This document shows, in pieces, positions 9,994 to 20,598 of a stretch of DNA of 64,000 nt. The stretch is taken from contig JAPMOS010000047.1 in assembly GCA_027972325.1 (NCBI GenBank), positions 62,001 to 126,000 of the forward strand, in the 5' to 3' direction. The position numbers and the translations under genes are program-made. The DNA comes from Paratrimastix pyriformis (taxonomy: Eukaryota; Preaxostyla; Paratrimastigidae). The notes under the pieces were generated by a model. The model did no database searches, had not been told where the DNA came from, and was given only the letters and a program-made list of their open reading frames with translations. Positions within the stretch are counted from its first letter, which is position 1; each line of letters opens with the position of its first letter.

Positions 9994-11549
9994 ACAAGTC
10001 TCCACCCACCTCCTGCCTGATGAGTGGCACTGGGTTTGTTTGTTTCTGCTTTCCCCGCGAACTCTCGACAGCTGCACGTCAACGTGTACCCACAGACAGT
10101 GAATGATGGTGGGCATTTTGTCTTCACGGCGCTGTCTTACTACGTGCTGCCTTGGCGTTACTGTTGCCTTTTCATCCACACGATCTGATTGACAAGTCAG
10201 TTGGCCTGCCTCGTGGGAGAGGCAATGTGTGGCTGGGTTTCAAGCTTGTTAGATTCCCTTTGACAACAGTGTGGGGGGCCTTATCGGGGCCGTTTTGCCC
10301 TTAAGTCACCACCCTTCATTCGTGTGTGGGTGCGTGTGTGTGATACTTCCCGGCTTACGCGGAGTCCCCCCTTCATTCACCCTCATTCACCCTCGTCAGA
10401 TGTGATTGGGTAATCATGGTGGGGTGAGTGAGGTGTGGTTATTCACCCCAGGTACTTTGCTTGCAACTTATGGGTTATGGGTTCATCCTGCTCGTTGTGC
10501 TCTTGTAGGACACCCAGCATGCACCTTCATAGCGGTGTGGGAGTTGTCTTCCCCCTGGTCTGTTATGAATGGACAACAGCTCGAGGGACTTCATCGTGGT
10601 GTGGGGTGTTGTCTTTCACCACCGTTTTCTTGGCAACAGCCATGTGGCTTTATCGTGGTCGTGGTGGACACCATACCTCCTCCTCGTTCATATGGGGGGG
10701 TGGGGTTTTTCTTTCACTGCCGTCTGTTTTGATTTGACGACAGCTCATGTGATTTCATCGTGGTCGTTGTCCCCGTGAACCACCCCCGATCACTCCACCA
10801 CACACCTCCCTCTCGCGGGAGGGATATTGGTTGAGCACTCTGAAGTGGCGATCGATACGTCACCTTTTGTGCTCTCTCTCCCTTTGGGGTTTGGCTTTTT
10901 GGTGGGGGGCTTGTTCTTTTACAGAACTTGACGCCCACACGGCAAGGGTGCCTCCACCTCTTCATCGGCGTCGGTCGGCGACTGGTGACGAAGAGGCCGC
11001 GAGCACGGGGTCGGAGAACCCTCCTGGGATCTGCGAGGCAAGGTGCCTGTCGCGGCTCCGTCGTGCTCTGCGTTTTTCTCGACGCGTGCCTCATGCCGGA
11101 CAACGAGTCCTCTCGCTGTTTTGTCCGATCTTCTTGTTTTATGCGGGGAGTCCGACCCGTTGAGGGAAGGACTCCCTAAGGAGGGTGCCGGGTACGGGAA
11201 GACTCGGTACCTTCGGGGCCTTTGCAGGTTTCGCCCCTCCCTTTATTTGTGGCTTCTTCTCTCCCACCTGTTTTTTGCTGACCGGTTACAGCGGTGCGTC
11301 GGGGTTTTCTCCAGCCTCCTCTTTCCCTGACTAGACGTGCACCCCCCGGGGCGGGTCGCGACCCGCTTGAGGAGATGTTTGGGGTTCGCATGGTTGATCA
11401 TGAATCTCTCTTCGTCGTTTTCTTTGAAACCTTCGGGAGCTGTGACTCCCAGCTGGATTGTTTTTACTGCGTTGCGCGGTACTGACTCCCTTCCCACCGT
11501 ACTCTGCGTCGGTGGCTGGCGTGTCGTCGTCCGAATGGGCTTATGCTTA
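9994..11549. other. Right internal non-coding part of element E
   Basis: No convincing gene. Three diverged repeats of about 80-100 bp (CAACAGCTCGAGGGACTTCATCGTGGT-type, broken up by substitutions) lie near 10570-10770. A solo LINE tail piece sits at 10335-10366. The remainder is GC-rich and unremarkable. Confidence 0.55.
10335..10366 (-). repeat. Solo LINE 3' tail remnant
   Basis: Minus strand reads GACTCCGCGTAAGCCGGG, then AAGTATC, then (AC)n: the last 30 bases of the LINE 3' end seen at 20560-20598 with no LINE body attached. It is an extremely 5'-truncated LINE insertion or captured tail. Confidence 0.65.
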
Positions 11550-11678
11550 AAGGACGAGTCGACTGCCGGCACTGACATGACATGTCAAATTCTTTTGATA
11601 AAATTTTTGGATGTCAGTGCCGTTTTGCGTGCTTGCTGTGCAAGTGTTCACTCTTTCTTGGTTTGGGTTTGTTTGGGG
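11550..11678 (-). repeat. Right inverted terminal repeat of element E
   Basis: Reverse complement of 3297-3425. The outer right edge (11679-11704) differs from the left edge, as expected for DIRS-type termini whose edges are stored separately in the internal complementary region. Confidence 0.85.
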
Positions 11679-11704
11679 AAGAGATTACTCGGCTATCCCA
11701 CCAT

Positions 11705-12752
11705 TTCCACCAACCCTTTATCAGTCCCTCAACCCACCCCTTTGCCACTTTACTGTCCGTTCTCACTTCCACATTCGCATCCTGTCCAATCCGAATAGCC
11801 TCCAGAATAGCCTCCAACTCCGCTTCATTGTTAGTCTGCCCCCGACCCGAACACCTCCTCCCCGCTCTCACCGCCAGCGCCCCATTTTTTAATCTCTCAA
11901 TCACCGCGAACGCCGCCCGTCTTTCCTTCCGGCTTCTTGTCGCACTCCCATCAGTATAAAACAACCTCCATTCCGCCTCTGGCTCCACCACTCTTACTTC
12001 CACCTCATCACACTCCGCCATCAACTCCTCCCGCCTTTTCCACAATACCTCGTCCCACTCACCAGCCCTCGCCCTCCCCTTCTTGTTCCCCCTCCCCTCC
12101 ACATGCCCTTCCGCCCTCCTCTTCTTCTCGCTCGCCTCAATCTGCATCCGACCTCCCTCCTCCCCATCTTCTTTCTCGCTCCTTCCCTTCTTACTCTCCC
12201 CCTTTCCCACCCCATCCTCCCTCCCATGTTTCCTCTGTTTCACCACTGCCACCTTCCCCGACGCACTGCAACTTTGCTTGCCTCTTGACTCTTGGTTTCG
12301 CTTCCCCGTCCGCCCCAACCCCCCGACTCCCCTCACTCCTTCCTTCATTCCCCTTATCTGCATTGCCTTCCTCCTTTTCCTTCTCCACTCTCCGCCTCTT
12401 CCGCCCCTCCTCCGCCGACTCCTCCTCCCGAATCCGCCTCGCCAATTGCAGATAGTCCGGACTCACCCTGTTACCATACAGACACACCCGCTTTTTGATC
12501 ATCTCCACATACTGCGGCATCACCCCTTTCCAATGAAATCTTCCCCCTATGATGAGGTCCGCCACACTCCGAATCTTCCTTTTCATGAGGGTCTGTCTGT
12601 GCTTCTTTGTTATCTTGCAGGGCTCCGCCATCTCTTCCAGTGTCGTCGGCATACCGTACTTCACTTCCTCCTTCAGTTTCTCACCGTCCCTCAGGATCGC
12701 CATGTCTCTCCTGTGCATCACCTGCAACGCCCCAATCACCACCCCCGGCCTG
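11705..12752 (-). pseudogene. LINE-A piece 2: linker and RNase H N-terminal half
   Basis: The minus strand carries the post-RT linker (GMPTTLEEMAEPCKITKKHRQTL, a block shared with LINE-B and LINE-C), a long basic region, then RNase H with YTDGSA (first Asp), NNEAELEAI (Glu) and RTDSKVAKGW (second Asp). The frame changes between linker and RNase H, so this copy is inactive. Bounded by the DIRS-a insertion at 12753 and by element E at 11704. Confidence 0.85.
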
Positions 12753-12890
12753 CGAGGAATCATCGAGACTCTTCTTCTTCCCAAACCCCCAGGAAAATAG
12801 ACATCACGTCAGGCAACGCAAAAAGCGGCACTGACCACAAATAGAAAGAAATTCCATGTCAGCTGACACGGATAGTGTACCCTGCCCTTG
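12753..12890 (+). repeat. DIRS-a copy 1 ITR (low-coordinate end)
   Basis: Starts CGAGGAATCATCGAGACTC, the edge specific to this end, then the shared core with CCCAAACCCCCAGGAAAAT, GCGGCACTGACCACAAAT and GTCAGCTGACACGG. The inverted partner is 18119-18282. Confidence 0.85.
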
Positions 12891-13135
12891 CGTAAGCACG
12901 TCAAAGGGGCCGGGCACCACTCCGGAAGGTGTGGTCAGGCCCAGACGCATCCCAAAGAAAGAATGTAGATAGAAGAAAGACGAGAGAGACAAAACAAAAG
13001 AGGCTTTCAAAGATTGATCAAACATCGGCACAATAAAATTCAACTTCTCCTCCCCATGAGCCGCCGAAGCTCACCCCGGTAAGCATGTGTCTGCGGAGGG
13101 AAAGAGGAGGGTGGAGAAACCTCCGGCTTACCAGG

Positions 13136-13618
13136 TCACGCAAAAATCAGGAAAAATACAGAGGGGCGAAGCCTCAGGAAAAGACCCCGGGGACGAAGTG
13201 CCTTCCATTCACTTCTTCCCCCCTCCGCAGCAGACTCCTCAGCGGAGCTCTTGCCACGGGCAGAAGAGGCGGCCGAAAAGAACTTGCGGCCGCCACGGCC
13301 ACGGCCACGGCCACGAGAGTAGCACCGAGACCATCCTCGGGTCGCGCCTCGAACAGCAGAGCCTCCGCCTCCGCGCGACGAGACCCAGTGTCCACTGCGG
13401 CCGCGGTGGGTGTTCGAGACGACGACGCGCGACCCATCTTCCAGAGTGAAGAGGCACGTAGCGGCCTTGGGGTGATCGTAGCCTCGCTTGGCCGCGGTCA
13501 GACGCCGGTTGGCGTTGTAGACCGAGAGTTCCTTGCCCGGGTCCAGCGCGAGGGCTGTGCGGGCGAGTGTGGTGGTGTTGTGACAGAGGGGAAAAGGTAA
13601 CATGACCTGCCCCTCCAC
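13136..13618 (-). CDS. RGG-rich ORF of DIRS-a copy 1
   Basis: About 160 residues, lying between the internal complementary region and the outer ITR, where DIRS elements are not known to need a gene. The start has LALDPGKELSVYNANRRL, a short ordered region follows (ATCLFTLEDGSRVVVSNTH), then an Arg-Gly repeat domain (RGRGRGRGG) and a Ser/Ala/Glu-rich end. The same ORF sits at 48631-49131 in copy 2. RGG domains usually bind RNA, so a role as nucleic-acid chaperone is possible but unproven. Confidence 0.55.
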   Translation of the reverse strand: MEGQVMLPFPLCHNTTTLARTALALDPGKELSVYNANRRLTAAKRGYDHPKAATCLFTLEDGSRVVVSNTHRGRSGHWVSSRGGGGSAVRGATRGWSRCYSRGRGRGRGGRKFFSAASSARGKSSAEESAAEGGRSEWKALRPRGLFLRLRPSVFFLIFA

Positions 13619-13723
13619 CCTTTGCTCCTCAAAATGGCAGGAAGAGCAAAGGTGGTGTCGGCAGGCTCAGGTGAGACAGTGGGGCTGTAAGCCATGGTGC
13701 TCCACGCCAGGGAGGCGGGTAGA

Positions 13724-13818
13724 GGTCTCGATGATTCCTCGCTTCAGCCTCGGAGCCTCGGCGAACGAGTAATCAATCTCGACGACCTTCATCTTCCCAA
13801 ACCCCAGGAAAATAGACA
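13724..13818. repeat. DIRS-a copy 1 internal complementary region
   Basis: Contains the complement of the left edge (GTCTCGATGATTCCTCG) joined within one base to the complement of the right edge (CTTCAGCCTCGGAGCCTCGG onward). It is the diagnostic DIRS feature and also occurs at 48389-48507. Confidence 0.85.
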
Positions 13819-13859
13819 GCATGCCAAAGGAATCACACTGCCTCCCAACTCGTGCCTGC

Positions 13860-14850
13860 CAAAGGGGGGAACCCCCTAGGGGTCCCCCTTGTCAGGTTCA
13901 ACGGCCCCCGACATTTCATGAGGTTTGCCACTGAACCGACCCGCCAACAGTGCCTCGTCGAAGCGATCCGTGACTCCTTCCACTGTGCGACCATAGTGCA
14001 TTTGGTAGGTGCTGGACCTGGAGCTCCAACGATACCTGGTCGGGAATCTGTGGCAGTGGAATGCCCAGTGCAGCGGCTTTCGACGGGGCGGCTGAGCGAA
14101 TTGAATGGGCACCCCACTGCAGGGGAATGCCTGCCACCGTCATCGTCGAACGCACGCAGTTCCGGATCCAGTCTGCCGAGATGGCTTTGCCCACCCTGCA
14201 CTTCACTGAGTGATCCCGTGGAAAGACAAAGAAGGTGTCCGACACTGCCTGACCCGGAACCGCTGGTTCCGTCGGCCGCTTGGTCAGCCACTGTTTCATG
14301 GCGCAGTGTAGGCACAGTGGGTTGTCGGGAGCCCCGACCACCTGGACCCATCGAATCTTGGTGTTGTGTGTCTCCTTGGACACACCTTCAGCCGAACGGA
14401 GTGCTCACACCCCGGCTGGCCGAACTCAAAGCGTGAGTCGGAAAAAGAGATCGAGGTCGTGTCCATGACCCTCAACCCCGCGATCTCCAACAAGCTGGCG
14501 ACTTTACCAATGAGCCGGTTTTGGTCAAGGGTCGCATTGTCGGCCCACTCCCCCTCGAGCAATTTCAAGAGGTCTGCTAGGTCCCAGATCGGACCGAGGT
14601 CTTTGCCCCCAGCCGGTTTGTCCTTCCCGATGCCGGTGACGACTTGTTTCACCAGTTTGCCTTCCGGTGAAAGAGGGTGGCCACTCATGGTGAAGTACAT
14701 GGACAGTGCTGAGCGACGTGCCCCTGCCGAGCCCGAGCTGAGGTCCCTCTCCATGGCTTCATCCGCAATGAACGAGGCGACCTGGACCTCATTCTGGTCG
14801 GTCGCCTCCGTGATCGGAGCCAGGTCTTTGAGCGCGCACCACTCTTCATA
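13860..14850 (-). pseudogene. DIRS-a copy 1 tyrosine recombinase
   Basis: Shows the N-terminal SAM-like helical region (RDLSSGSAGARRSALSMYF) and the catalytic part with HSIRSAAPSKAAALGIP, the His-x-x-Arg box of tyrosine recombinases. The enzyme would integrate a circular DNA intermediate. Broken, with a few breaks. Confidence 0.8.
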
Positions 14851-15599
14851 GCGGTGAATGATGCATCTGTGAGTATTTCTTCGAGGTTTTCTCTGCCAAT
14901 GACCTCTGAATGAAATAACCTGCCGCTGCCGACAGCTCCGGATGCTTGGGGGCCCGGGTGGTGTGTCATGGGAGTGGGGGTGGTGGTGCTCTTTGAGCGC
15001 AGAGACGCCGCCAGCTCGGCTAAGGTCATGTCCTCTCCCGAGTCTGCGTCGACGTCTACAGTTCCCTGTCCCACTGTGGGATCAGGGGCTCGTTGCTCCC
15101 CCACCAGGCCTCCGGGTCGTCGAAGATCCGGGCTGGACCCATGGGGTGCAGCTGTCGGTCCTGGAACTTCCGGACGAGGGTGAGATCCGGATTGGTGAGT
15201 GTCTGCCAACCCCACTCGAGGTGTGCCCTGGCTTGCCGGACTGGGTCCCCGACACCTGTGTCACAACACTCCCAGTGTGGGGCCCACCCCTTGAGGTTGC
15301 GTCGCCTGCCAGGAATGTGTTCTCCTGCCGTGGTAGGGTCAGGGGGGGGGGGGGGGGACATTCGAGGCGGGGGCCGGACGGACCGTCGACCGATGTGACG
15401 ACGAACTGCTCCGGGCAAGGGACACTCAGCACCGCCCCCGACCGGAGCGGCCGTGAGCGTGCGGAACCACCATCCATGGACAGCCGATGGACAGGCGAGG
15501 GGCGAGCCATGAGCAGCCCAGGGTGGGGGCCTGTGGGCCTGTGTGGCGGACCGTCGGCGAGGGGTGGGGCGGGGTTGGTGGGGCGAACCACTCGATGGC

Positions 15600-15890
15600 G
15601 GTCAGCTGGATGGCCAGCCGGATGCTGTGCAGCACCCTCGGGCCAGGTCCCCATGCAGCATCACTGGCCACCACGGTGCCGATGTCCACACCGGGGTGAG
15701 AGTCCCTCCGCTGCTCCCCTCAACCGTTCCAAGACTCTGAGGATGAGCGAGAACGGTGGGTTGATCCACGGCACTTCTGAGGCTAGGTTCTGCCGGAAGG
15801 GTCCACTCCCACCGCCCCGGTCCTTGACCGGAAGAACCGGGGAGAGCGGGGACAAGACGGGGCGGAGGGGTGAGGGGAGTGCATGACGGG
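15600..15890 (-). pseudogene. DIRS-a copy 1 methyltransferase-like (MT) domain remnant
   Basis: Translation contains FRQNLASEVPWINPPFSLI with the NPPF box of the Dam-like domain that DIRS elements carry after RNase H. Compare 46400-46720 in copy 2. Fossil. Confidence 0.7.
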
Positions 15891-18119
15891 TGGTGTGGGT
15901 GTGCTGGACAGACTGCCGCCCTCCTTGCTCTGGTCCCACTCCCGGGCCAGGTAGGTCTTGCCCTGCCATTTGATCTGGCCGTTTTGGGGGTTACTTTATC
16001 GGCGCCACCCCAGGGGCGCCTGGTCCCCCACCCCGCACCCGTACCGGAGGGTGGTGGGGACGCAGTCGCTGCCTCCGCCACTGATGTGCATGAGCTTCAC
16101 CGCCAACGCTAGCGGAACGTGTGAGTGGGTGTTTCCGGGACCCTGCCTCGCAGACCTCCCCGCGTGTCCCCGCATTGGGAGTGTGACCGCCTCTGACTGT
16201 GTATCGGTCCGTCTCGGGTTCACAAACCCCTCGCCCAAGGTCGGCGGATCCTTCTCGCCGGTCTCTGTGTAGCCCCCACGTTCGGGACCTCCTTGGGTGA
16301 CGCTCGCCCCGCTGAGGTGACGACGCTAACCTGGGGTGTGAGTTGCTGTTCCGAGTCCCCAACCTCGCAGACCTCCATGAGGGTTTCAGGTTTGCCCGAC
16401 GAGATCGCCTCCGCATGTCCTTCCGTCAGCACCGTGCTGCCCTCTCGGGGGTCTCTCCGGTGAGTGCCTGCCTCACCTGGGGTGATGTCCTCGCGCGGAG
16501 GGTTCCGGTGGGTAGTGTTCCCATGCCGCGAGTCTCCCTGGGTGATGTTCCCTCCATCGACCCGTCAGAGCCTGGACTGGACCCCCAGGCCTGCCCCGAC
16601 TGGCCCACGGGTTTTGCCTTGTCCTGCTCTGAGTGTGAGAGTGATTGTGCGGTAGGGCTCATACAGACTGCCTCTCCGAGTGCTGGCGACGACGCCTGCG
16701 AGGGTGTGATCACCGGAGCTGATACGTCCGGTGCCGGTGGAACTGGTGCAGAAGTTGTTTCCAGTTTAGCCACGGTTGTGCCGAGTGGAACACCACAAGG
16801 ACTGGCTTCCCGGACCAAAGACTGATGAGTATCGAGTATTTCAGCATTGTGCGGTGCGAGTTGGTGAGCAGCAGACCCTTCACCTTTTCCTTCTTGTTGA
16901 TTGTAACGTGTCTCTTGGCAAGACAAAGCCACGGAGCGAGGAAAGAAGGGCTGCACCCGAATTGAATGCCAATGAGCCTTCTGTGACCCCAGTTGGTTGT
17001 GGGCTCTGTGATGATAAGGCCAACGAGGTTGGTCGAAAGCGTGCGCCAACGGAGGACCCGAGGGCAGACAAAATTCTGGGGACAGAAAGTGGGTTTTCTT
17101 GCGCCGTCTTGACTTTGGAATAACCCAGAGGTAGTCCGTGCTGTTTGACTTGGTGTTTTGGGAGTGCCCGTGTCCACACCGTGTGGCAGAGGAGGCCATG
17201 GACAGACCCGGGTTTAGTGGCTTTTTCCTGGCCTCGGTGGCCATCGTGGCTTTGTTCTTCAAAGCCTCCAGCTCGCTGGCCTCGATGATGCAGGCCTCGG
17301 GCATCTTCGTCCCGTCCTCCAGCCGGCACAGTGGGCGCCACTCGCTCCGGCGGAGGTCGCTAAGGGTCCTCGTCGTTTCCTTGAGGGCATCCAGAGCCAG
17401 GATGCCAAGGTTTCGAGCGGCCTCGAATGAGAGCTCAGACGGCGATGATGCCGTCGAAAGGTTGGCGAGTGCCACCAGAGTCTGTAGAGGGCGCATAGCG
17501 GAGAACACCCTGCTGTAGCCCGAGCCAGCGCACTGTCCCGTTGAGTCGCCGCCTTCCGCAGGTCTGGATCAATGAGGCGTAAGGCACTCACTGGTGGTGC
17601 AACAGCAGGATCGGCCTTGCCTTGTTCTCGAAAGTTGGGAAACGCGCGGCCGACGTGAACAACGCGAGCGAATTCCTCTTGTGTCGGTGCTTCGTGTTGA
17701 AGACGATTGAATTGCAGCCCCAGCATCTGCAAAGTCTGTGCTTCTCTTTCTGGTAAGGTTGGAGGAGTCACCACCTTTTTGTAGGGGCCTCCTTCGCAAG
17801 ATGTCCGGTAACTTGGCCGTTGGTTTGAAATAGATCTGTTGGAGAGTATCGAAGTAGTATTGTCCGACTTCCTCTTGATCTTGATCGCTTTCATCTTCTT
17901 TTCTTCAGGATTTGTTGCACCCAACAGAGAGCTGTCACCCTCCGCTCCAGTGTCGCCTTCAGGGTCAGGAGGTTGGGTTTGGCGGCCAGGGTTGGCCGGA
18001 TGTTCAGGGTCAAGGGCGGGCCCCTGTTGCTGCTGGGTCTGTTGTTGTGGTGTTGCTTGTTGATCTGCTTGATCCATTCTTTGCCCAATAGGGATGCGTC
18101 TTGAAGCGTGCGAAACGCA
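15890..18119 (-). pseudogene. DIRS-a copy 1 gag-like region
   Basis: Begins after the ITR with MDQADQQATPQQQTQQQQGP, a Gln/Pro-rich start. A Leu-rich helical part follows (LSFEAARNLGILALDALKETT, then RSEWRPLCRLEDGTKMPEACI), and then a long low-complexity Ser/Thr/Gly/Pro tail. The equivalent plus-strand region is 32171-34560. No zinc knuckle is seen. Called gag-like from position and composition only. Fossil with several breaks. Confidence 0.65.
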
Positions 18120-18282
18120 AAGGGCAGGGTACACTATCCGTGTCAGCTGACAGGGAATTTCTTTCTATTTGTGGTCAGTGCCGCTTTTTGCGTTGCCTGA
18201 CGTGATGTCTATTTTCCTGGGGGTTTGGGAAGATGAAGGTCGTCGAGATTGATTACTCGTTCGCCGAGGCTCCGAGGCTGAA
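18119..18282 (-). repeat. DIRS-a copy 1 ITR (high-coordinate end)
   Basis: Shares its core with 12753-12890 in inverted orientation and ends with the other edge (ATGAAGGTCGTCGAGATTG ... CCGAGGCTGAA). Confidence 0.85.
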
Positions 18283-18761
18283 CTTCTCCTGCCCGTGCAT
18301 CTTCACCCACTTCCCTGCATCATCCAACAGCGGCTCACGCGTCGTCCACAATTTCTGCAGCAGCGCGATCTCCTCCCTCAGCACCACTCCACACCCCTGC
18401 TCGTCCGCCATTCTCCCCAGAATTTGTGTCATCACCATCATATCATGGACATCAATCGGGTCCTTCAGCCCCATACCCCCTTCCTCCTCCGGAAAGAACA
18501 GCACCTCTGCCGGGTCGCATTTCCCGATACAACCTCCGATTTCCCTGAACACCCTCGCATATCTTTGCTTCAGTATTTCCAAGTCCCTTGTCGGCATTGG
18601 GCACTGCCTCGCCGTGTACTGTAGGCAAGTCGAGACACACTCATTAATCATCTGCACCATCATCCTCGGAGGGACCTTCTTGTCCATGAGCCTGTGCAGT
18701 CGCCCACACATTTTCTGGATCACCTTCTCCGTGTTGACCTTCATGTTCATCTCCTCATCTG
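18283..18761 (-). pseudogene. LINE-A piece 1: RT thumb region
   Basis: Minus translation has DEEMNMKVNTEKVIQKMCG, NECVSTCLQYTARQCPMP, VLFFPEEEGGMGLKDP and LREEIALLQKLWTTREPLL, all matching LINE-B and LINE-C. The match ends abruptly at 18761, the same LINE position at which the inverted piece 21198-21264 ends. The other side is cut by DIRS-a at 18282. Confidence 0.85.
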
Positions 18762-18901
18762 GTCTGTCCGCCTTCGCAGGGACTGGGGGGTCAGGCCCAG
18801 GTGCTGCTGGTGCTGCTGCTGCTGCTGCTTCTGCCATTGTAAAGGCGTAACAGTAACAATGAAATTCAAATAGATGCTTGTTGATTTTTGCGTTCGCTTT
18901 C
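18762..18901 (-). other. Unassigned sequence with a poly-Ala ORF start
   Basis: The minus strand has an in-frame start MAEAAAAAAPAAPGPDPPVP, encoded by a GCA/GCT run, reading straight into the LINE thumb frame. This may be chance or the N-terminus of a captured exon. No other signal is seen. Confidence 0.3.
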
Positions 18902-18995
18902 GGGGGTGCGACGAAAAACCGGGGTGTGTATGGTTTTCATTATTTCTTTCGTTGTCGGGGGGAACACGAAGACGTTCACTGGAGCACCAGTCCCA
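18902..18995 (-). repeat. SINE-like repeat S, copy 1
   Basis: Shares about 90 bp with 30354-30454, including TTCATTATTTCTTTCGTTGTC and ACACGAAGACGTTCACTGG. On the minus strand copy 2 holds GGTTCGAGTCGCACC, close to a pol III B box; the box is degraded here. It stops a few bases before LINE sequence starting at 19038. Confidence 0.5.
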
Positions 18996-19439
18996 TCTCC
19001 TCGACAGTAGGATCCCTTCTTCCTAACACTTACAGGAAGAATAAATACGCAGACCATGCGATGTGAAATGTCGGGCAGACTGGCCATGATGGCAATCTTG
19101 CAGCGTTACATCACGGCCAACATCAGATTCTACATCAATGGTGAAGGGGTTGGGAAATGTTGGTGTGGGGCGAGAGATTGTACAAACCATTTGGTTTTCG
19201 AATGCCCTTCGATGATGGGCAGTGTCGCGGAAAGGTGGAGTGGTGCCAGCGCGATCAAACTGATCGCATGGCTGGACAAGGGGGAAGGAGCAGAAGATGC
19301 AGAACAATTGCTCTTATGGGCCGAAGCGTGCAGGTGAGGTAAGCAGATAGCGATGGACAGACTCTGGAGCTCATCGAGCGATCGCGGGGGCGCTGGTACC
19401 GCGCCCGAACCTGGGACAGCTTGGGAAACGTTCACCACA

Positions 19440-20410
19440 GAAGTGGCGAACTTGTGCGATCGATATGTGGATGGGATGAGTACGGAGATGGCAGAAGGGC
19501 AGACCCACAAGAGCACCCTGCGAAACCAGTGGACGACCCCACGTGGTGTCCTCTATGCTCAGACAAGCAGGCAGTTTGACGACGATGGCATTCTCACATC
19601 CTGGGAATGCAGATTTGAGCTTCCCTGAATTCAGGACGCCCAGCAAAGATGACTGGTTTTGGGTGGAAGACTGGATGGTTACGGGCTGTTCAAGGAGAAT
19701 CGCGACCTCCTCATCTTCGCCAACCCTGAATACAACCCACAGGAGGATGGACCGGTTATTTACGGCAATTGGCGATTGGGCGGAGAGCCCAATTGGTAGA
19801 TGGGCAGAGAGCCTGATGTATCGCGATAGTCCCGTACGGAGTGGGCAAGCCAAACCGGACGCGGCCGGTGCAGGGAGTGAAGGCGCAGCATGGAGTCGGT
19901 TTGGCGCTGAGGGGGACATGCAACTGAAGGAGCTGTTTATCATTGAGGAAGGGGCTTCAGCTTCTGGCTGCCGAGCTTCTGGCGGACGGGGAGAAAGGTG
20001 CGGGAAGGCCCCGTTTGACGTGGGCATCCTGCTCTTTGAGAACCAGCGGGCCCGAGAGATTCCCGATGGACCCAGCCCCTTGTGGGCATTGGAGAACATG
20101 TTGCGAAAGGAGGCGGGAGCGCGAAGAGTGGAGGCTGACTATGAGCGGCGTCCGAAGGAGGGCGAAGTGCTCTATAACTGGAGGGATTTCTGAAGGTGTG
20201 GTGAAAGTCGCTGGGAGACTGCGAAGACGATGCGGGTTTAGGAGATCTACGCGAATGACTGCAGACTGGCAGCAGAGTTGGGGATTGTGGATGAAGAGAC
20301 CCAGAGGGAGATTGGGAGCGAACTGGGTGGATTGCGGAGAACTATGCTCGGAGCGATCAAGCAGCGGAAGAAGAACGAGAAGAATGAGGAAGGGATGGAC
20401 GAAGGGACGT
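19440..20410 (+). pseudogene. LINE C-terminal extension with Dam-methyltransferase-like motifs
   Basis: After the zinc finger the protein continues for some 350 residues. Motifs in order are NQWTTP, a short SHPGNADLSFPEFRTP segment, IFANPEYNPQEEMDRLF (NPEY codons 19722-19733), AIGDWAESP, then KAPFDVGILLFENQRA and a helical end. WxTP followed about 70 residues later by NPPY and a late hydrophobic strand is the order of phage-type Dam domains. NPEY instead of NPPY suggests divergence or loss of activity. The same region is at 60060-61060 on the minus strand. Here frames are shifted. The call is by eye only. Confidence 0.45.
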
Positions 20411-20519
20411 AGTCCGAGTGTCGGCGGTGACCGCCCCTTGTGGGTGCGAGCCGACCCATGGGCCACTTGGGGCGTTCCTTCTTGCGAGCTCGTCTCGCGA
20501 GGAGGGCGGACCGGGAGGT

Positions 20520-20598
20520 CTATGTTACCCGCGGGCTTCGGCCCGGTAACGGACTCGGCGTAAGCCGGGAAGTATCACACACACACACACACACACAC
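20520..20598 (+). promoter_or_regulatory. LINE-P1 3' tail: box, TTCG hairpin, AAGTATC, (CA)n
   Basis: TGTTACC, a stem-loop CGGGC-TTCG-GCCCG, then CGGACTCGGCGTAAGCCGGG (a second small stem), AAGTATC and (CA)n. Identical parts recur at 21115-21197 and at 59826-59950 (minus). It is the likely RT recognition signal and the reference for the parasite tails. Confidence 0.8.

Larger units (their letters stand above)
3250..11704. mobile_element. Element E: gene-less 8.5 kb element with DIRS-type ends and internal complementary region
   Basis: Inserted in the RNase H coding part of LINE-A. The two ends carry an apparently identical 129 bp inverted repeat (3297-3425 and 11550-11678) plus different outer edges: TCTCCTTCACGAG on the left and CTCGGCTATCCCACCAT on the right. 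At 9874-9993 the complements of both edges stand directly abutted (joint at 9953/9954). Inverted termini plus an internal region complementary to the joined edges is the defining layout of DIRS-type elements. No gag, RT, RNase H or recombinase is recognisable inside. Without element A (8405-9868) it would be about 7 kb. It looks structurally whole at its ends, and matching repeats suggest a recent insertion. Confidence 0.7.
12753..18282 (-). mobile_element. DIRS-a copy 1, minus strand
   Basis: Tyrosine-recombinase retrotransposon inserted in the RT-linker part of LINE-A. Parts on the minus strand from 18282 downward: ITR, gag-like region, a remnant of the RNase H/methyltransferase-like region, tyrosine recombinase, internal complementary region, an RGG-rich ORF and the second ITR. 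The two ITRs share a core of more than 100 bp with very few differences, suggesting a fairly recent insertion. No reverse-transcriptase palm is visible. The copy is broken, with at least five breaks. Confidence 0.85.
19038..20598 (+). mobile_element. LINE-P1: 5'-truncated LINE, 3' end intact
   Basis: Plus-strand LINE starting inside the RNase H/zinc-finger region (GRLAMMAILQRYITANIRF, CWCGARDCTNHLVFECP) and running through the C-terminal extension to the 3' tail with (CA)n. 5' truncation plus an intact tail is typical of LINE insertion. The frame is broken in several places compared with 59826-61860. Part of the extension contains FANPEYNPQ (about 19716-19739), discussed as a Dam-like region. 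Confidence 0.85.

Noticed and set aside
11937-12844. Long Pro/Ser/Leu-rich plus-strand reading frames
   Set aside because: They are antisense to the minus-strand LINE linker and RNase H, which show catalytic motifs. The GC-rich strand bias keeps the opposite frames open.
18762-18840. A host gene starting MAEAAAAAAPAAPG fused to LINE RT
   Set aside because: The start is a GCA/GCT repeat at a rearrangement joint. The frame continuing into LINE thumb is likely coincidence. Left as unassigned sequence.
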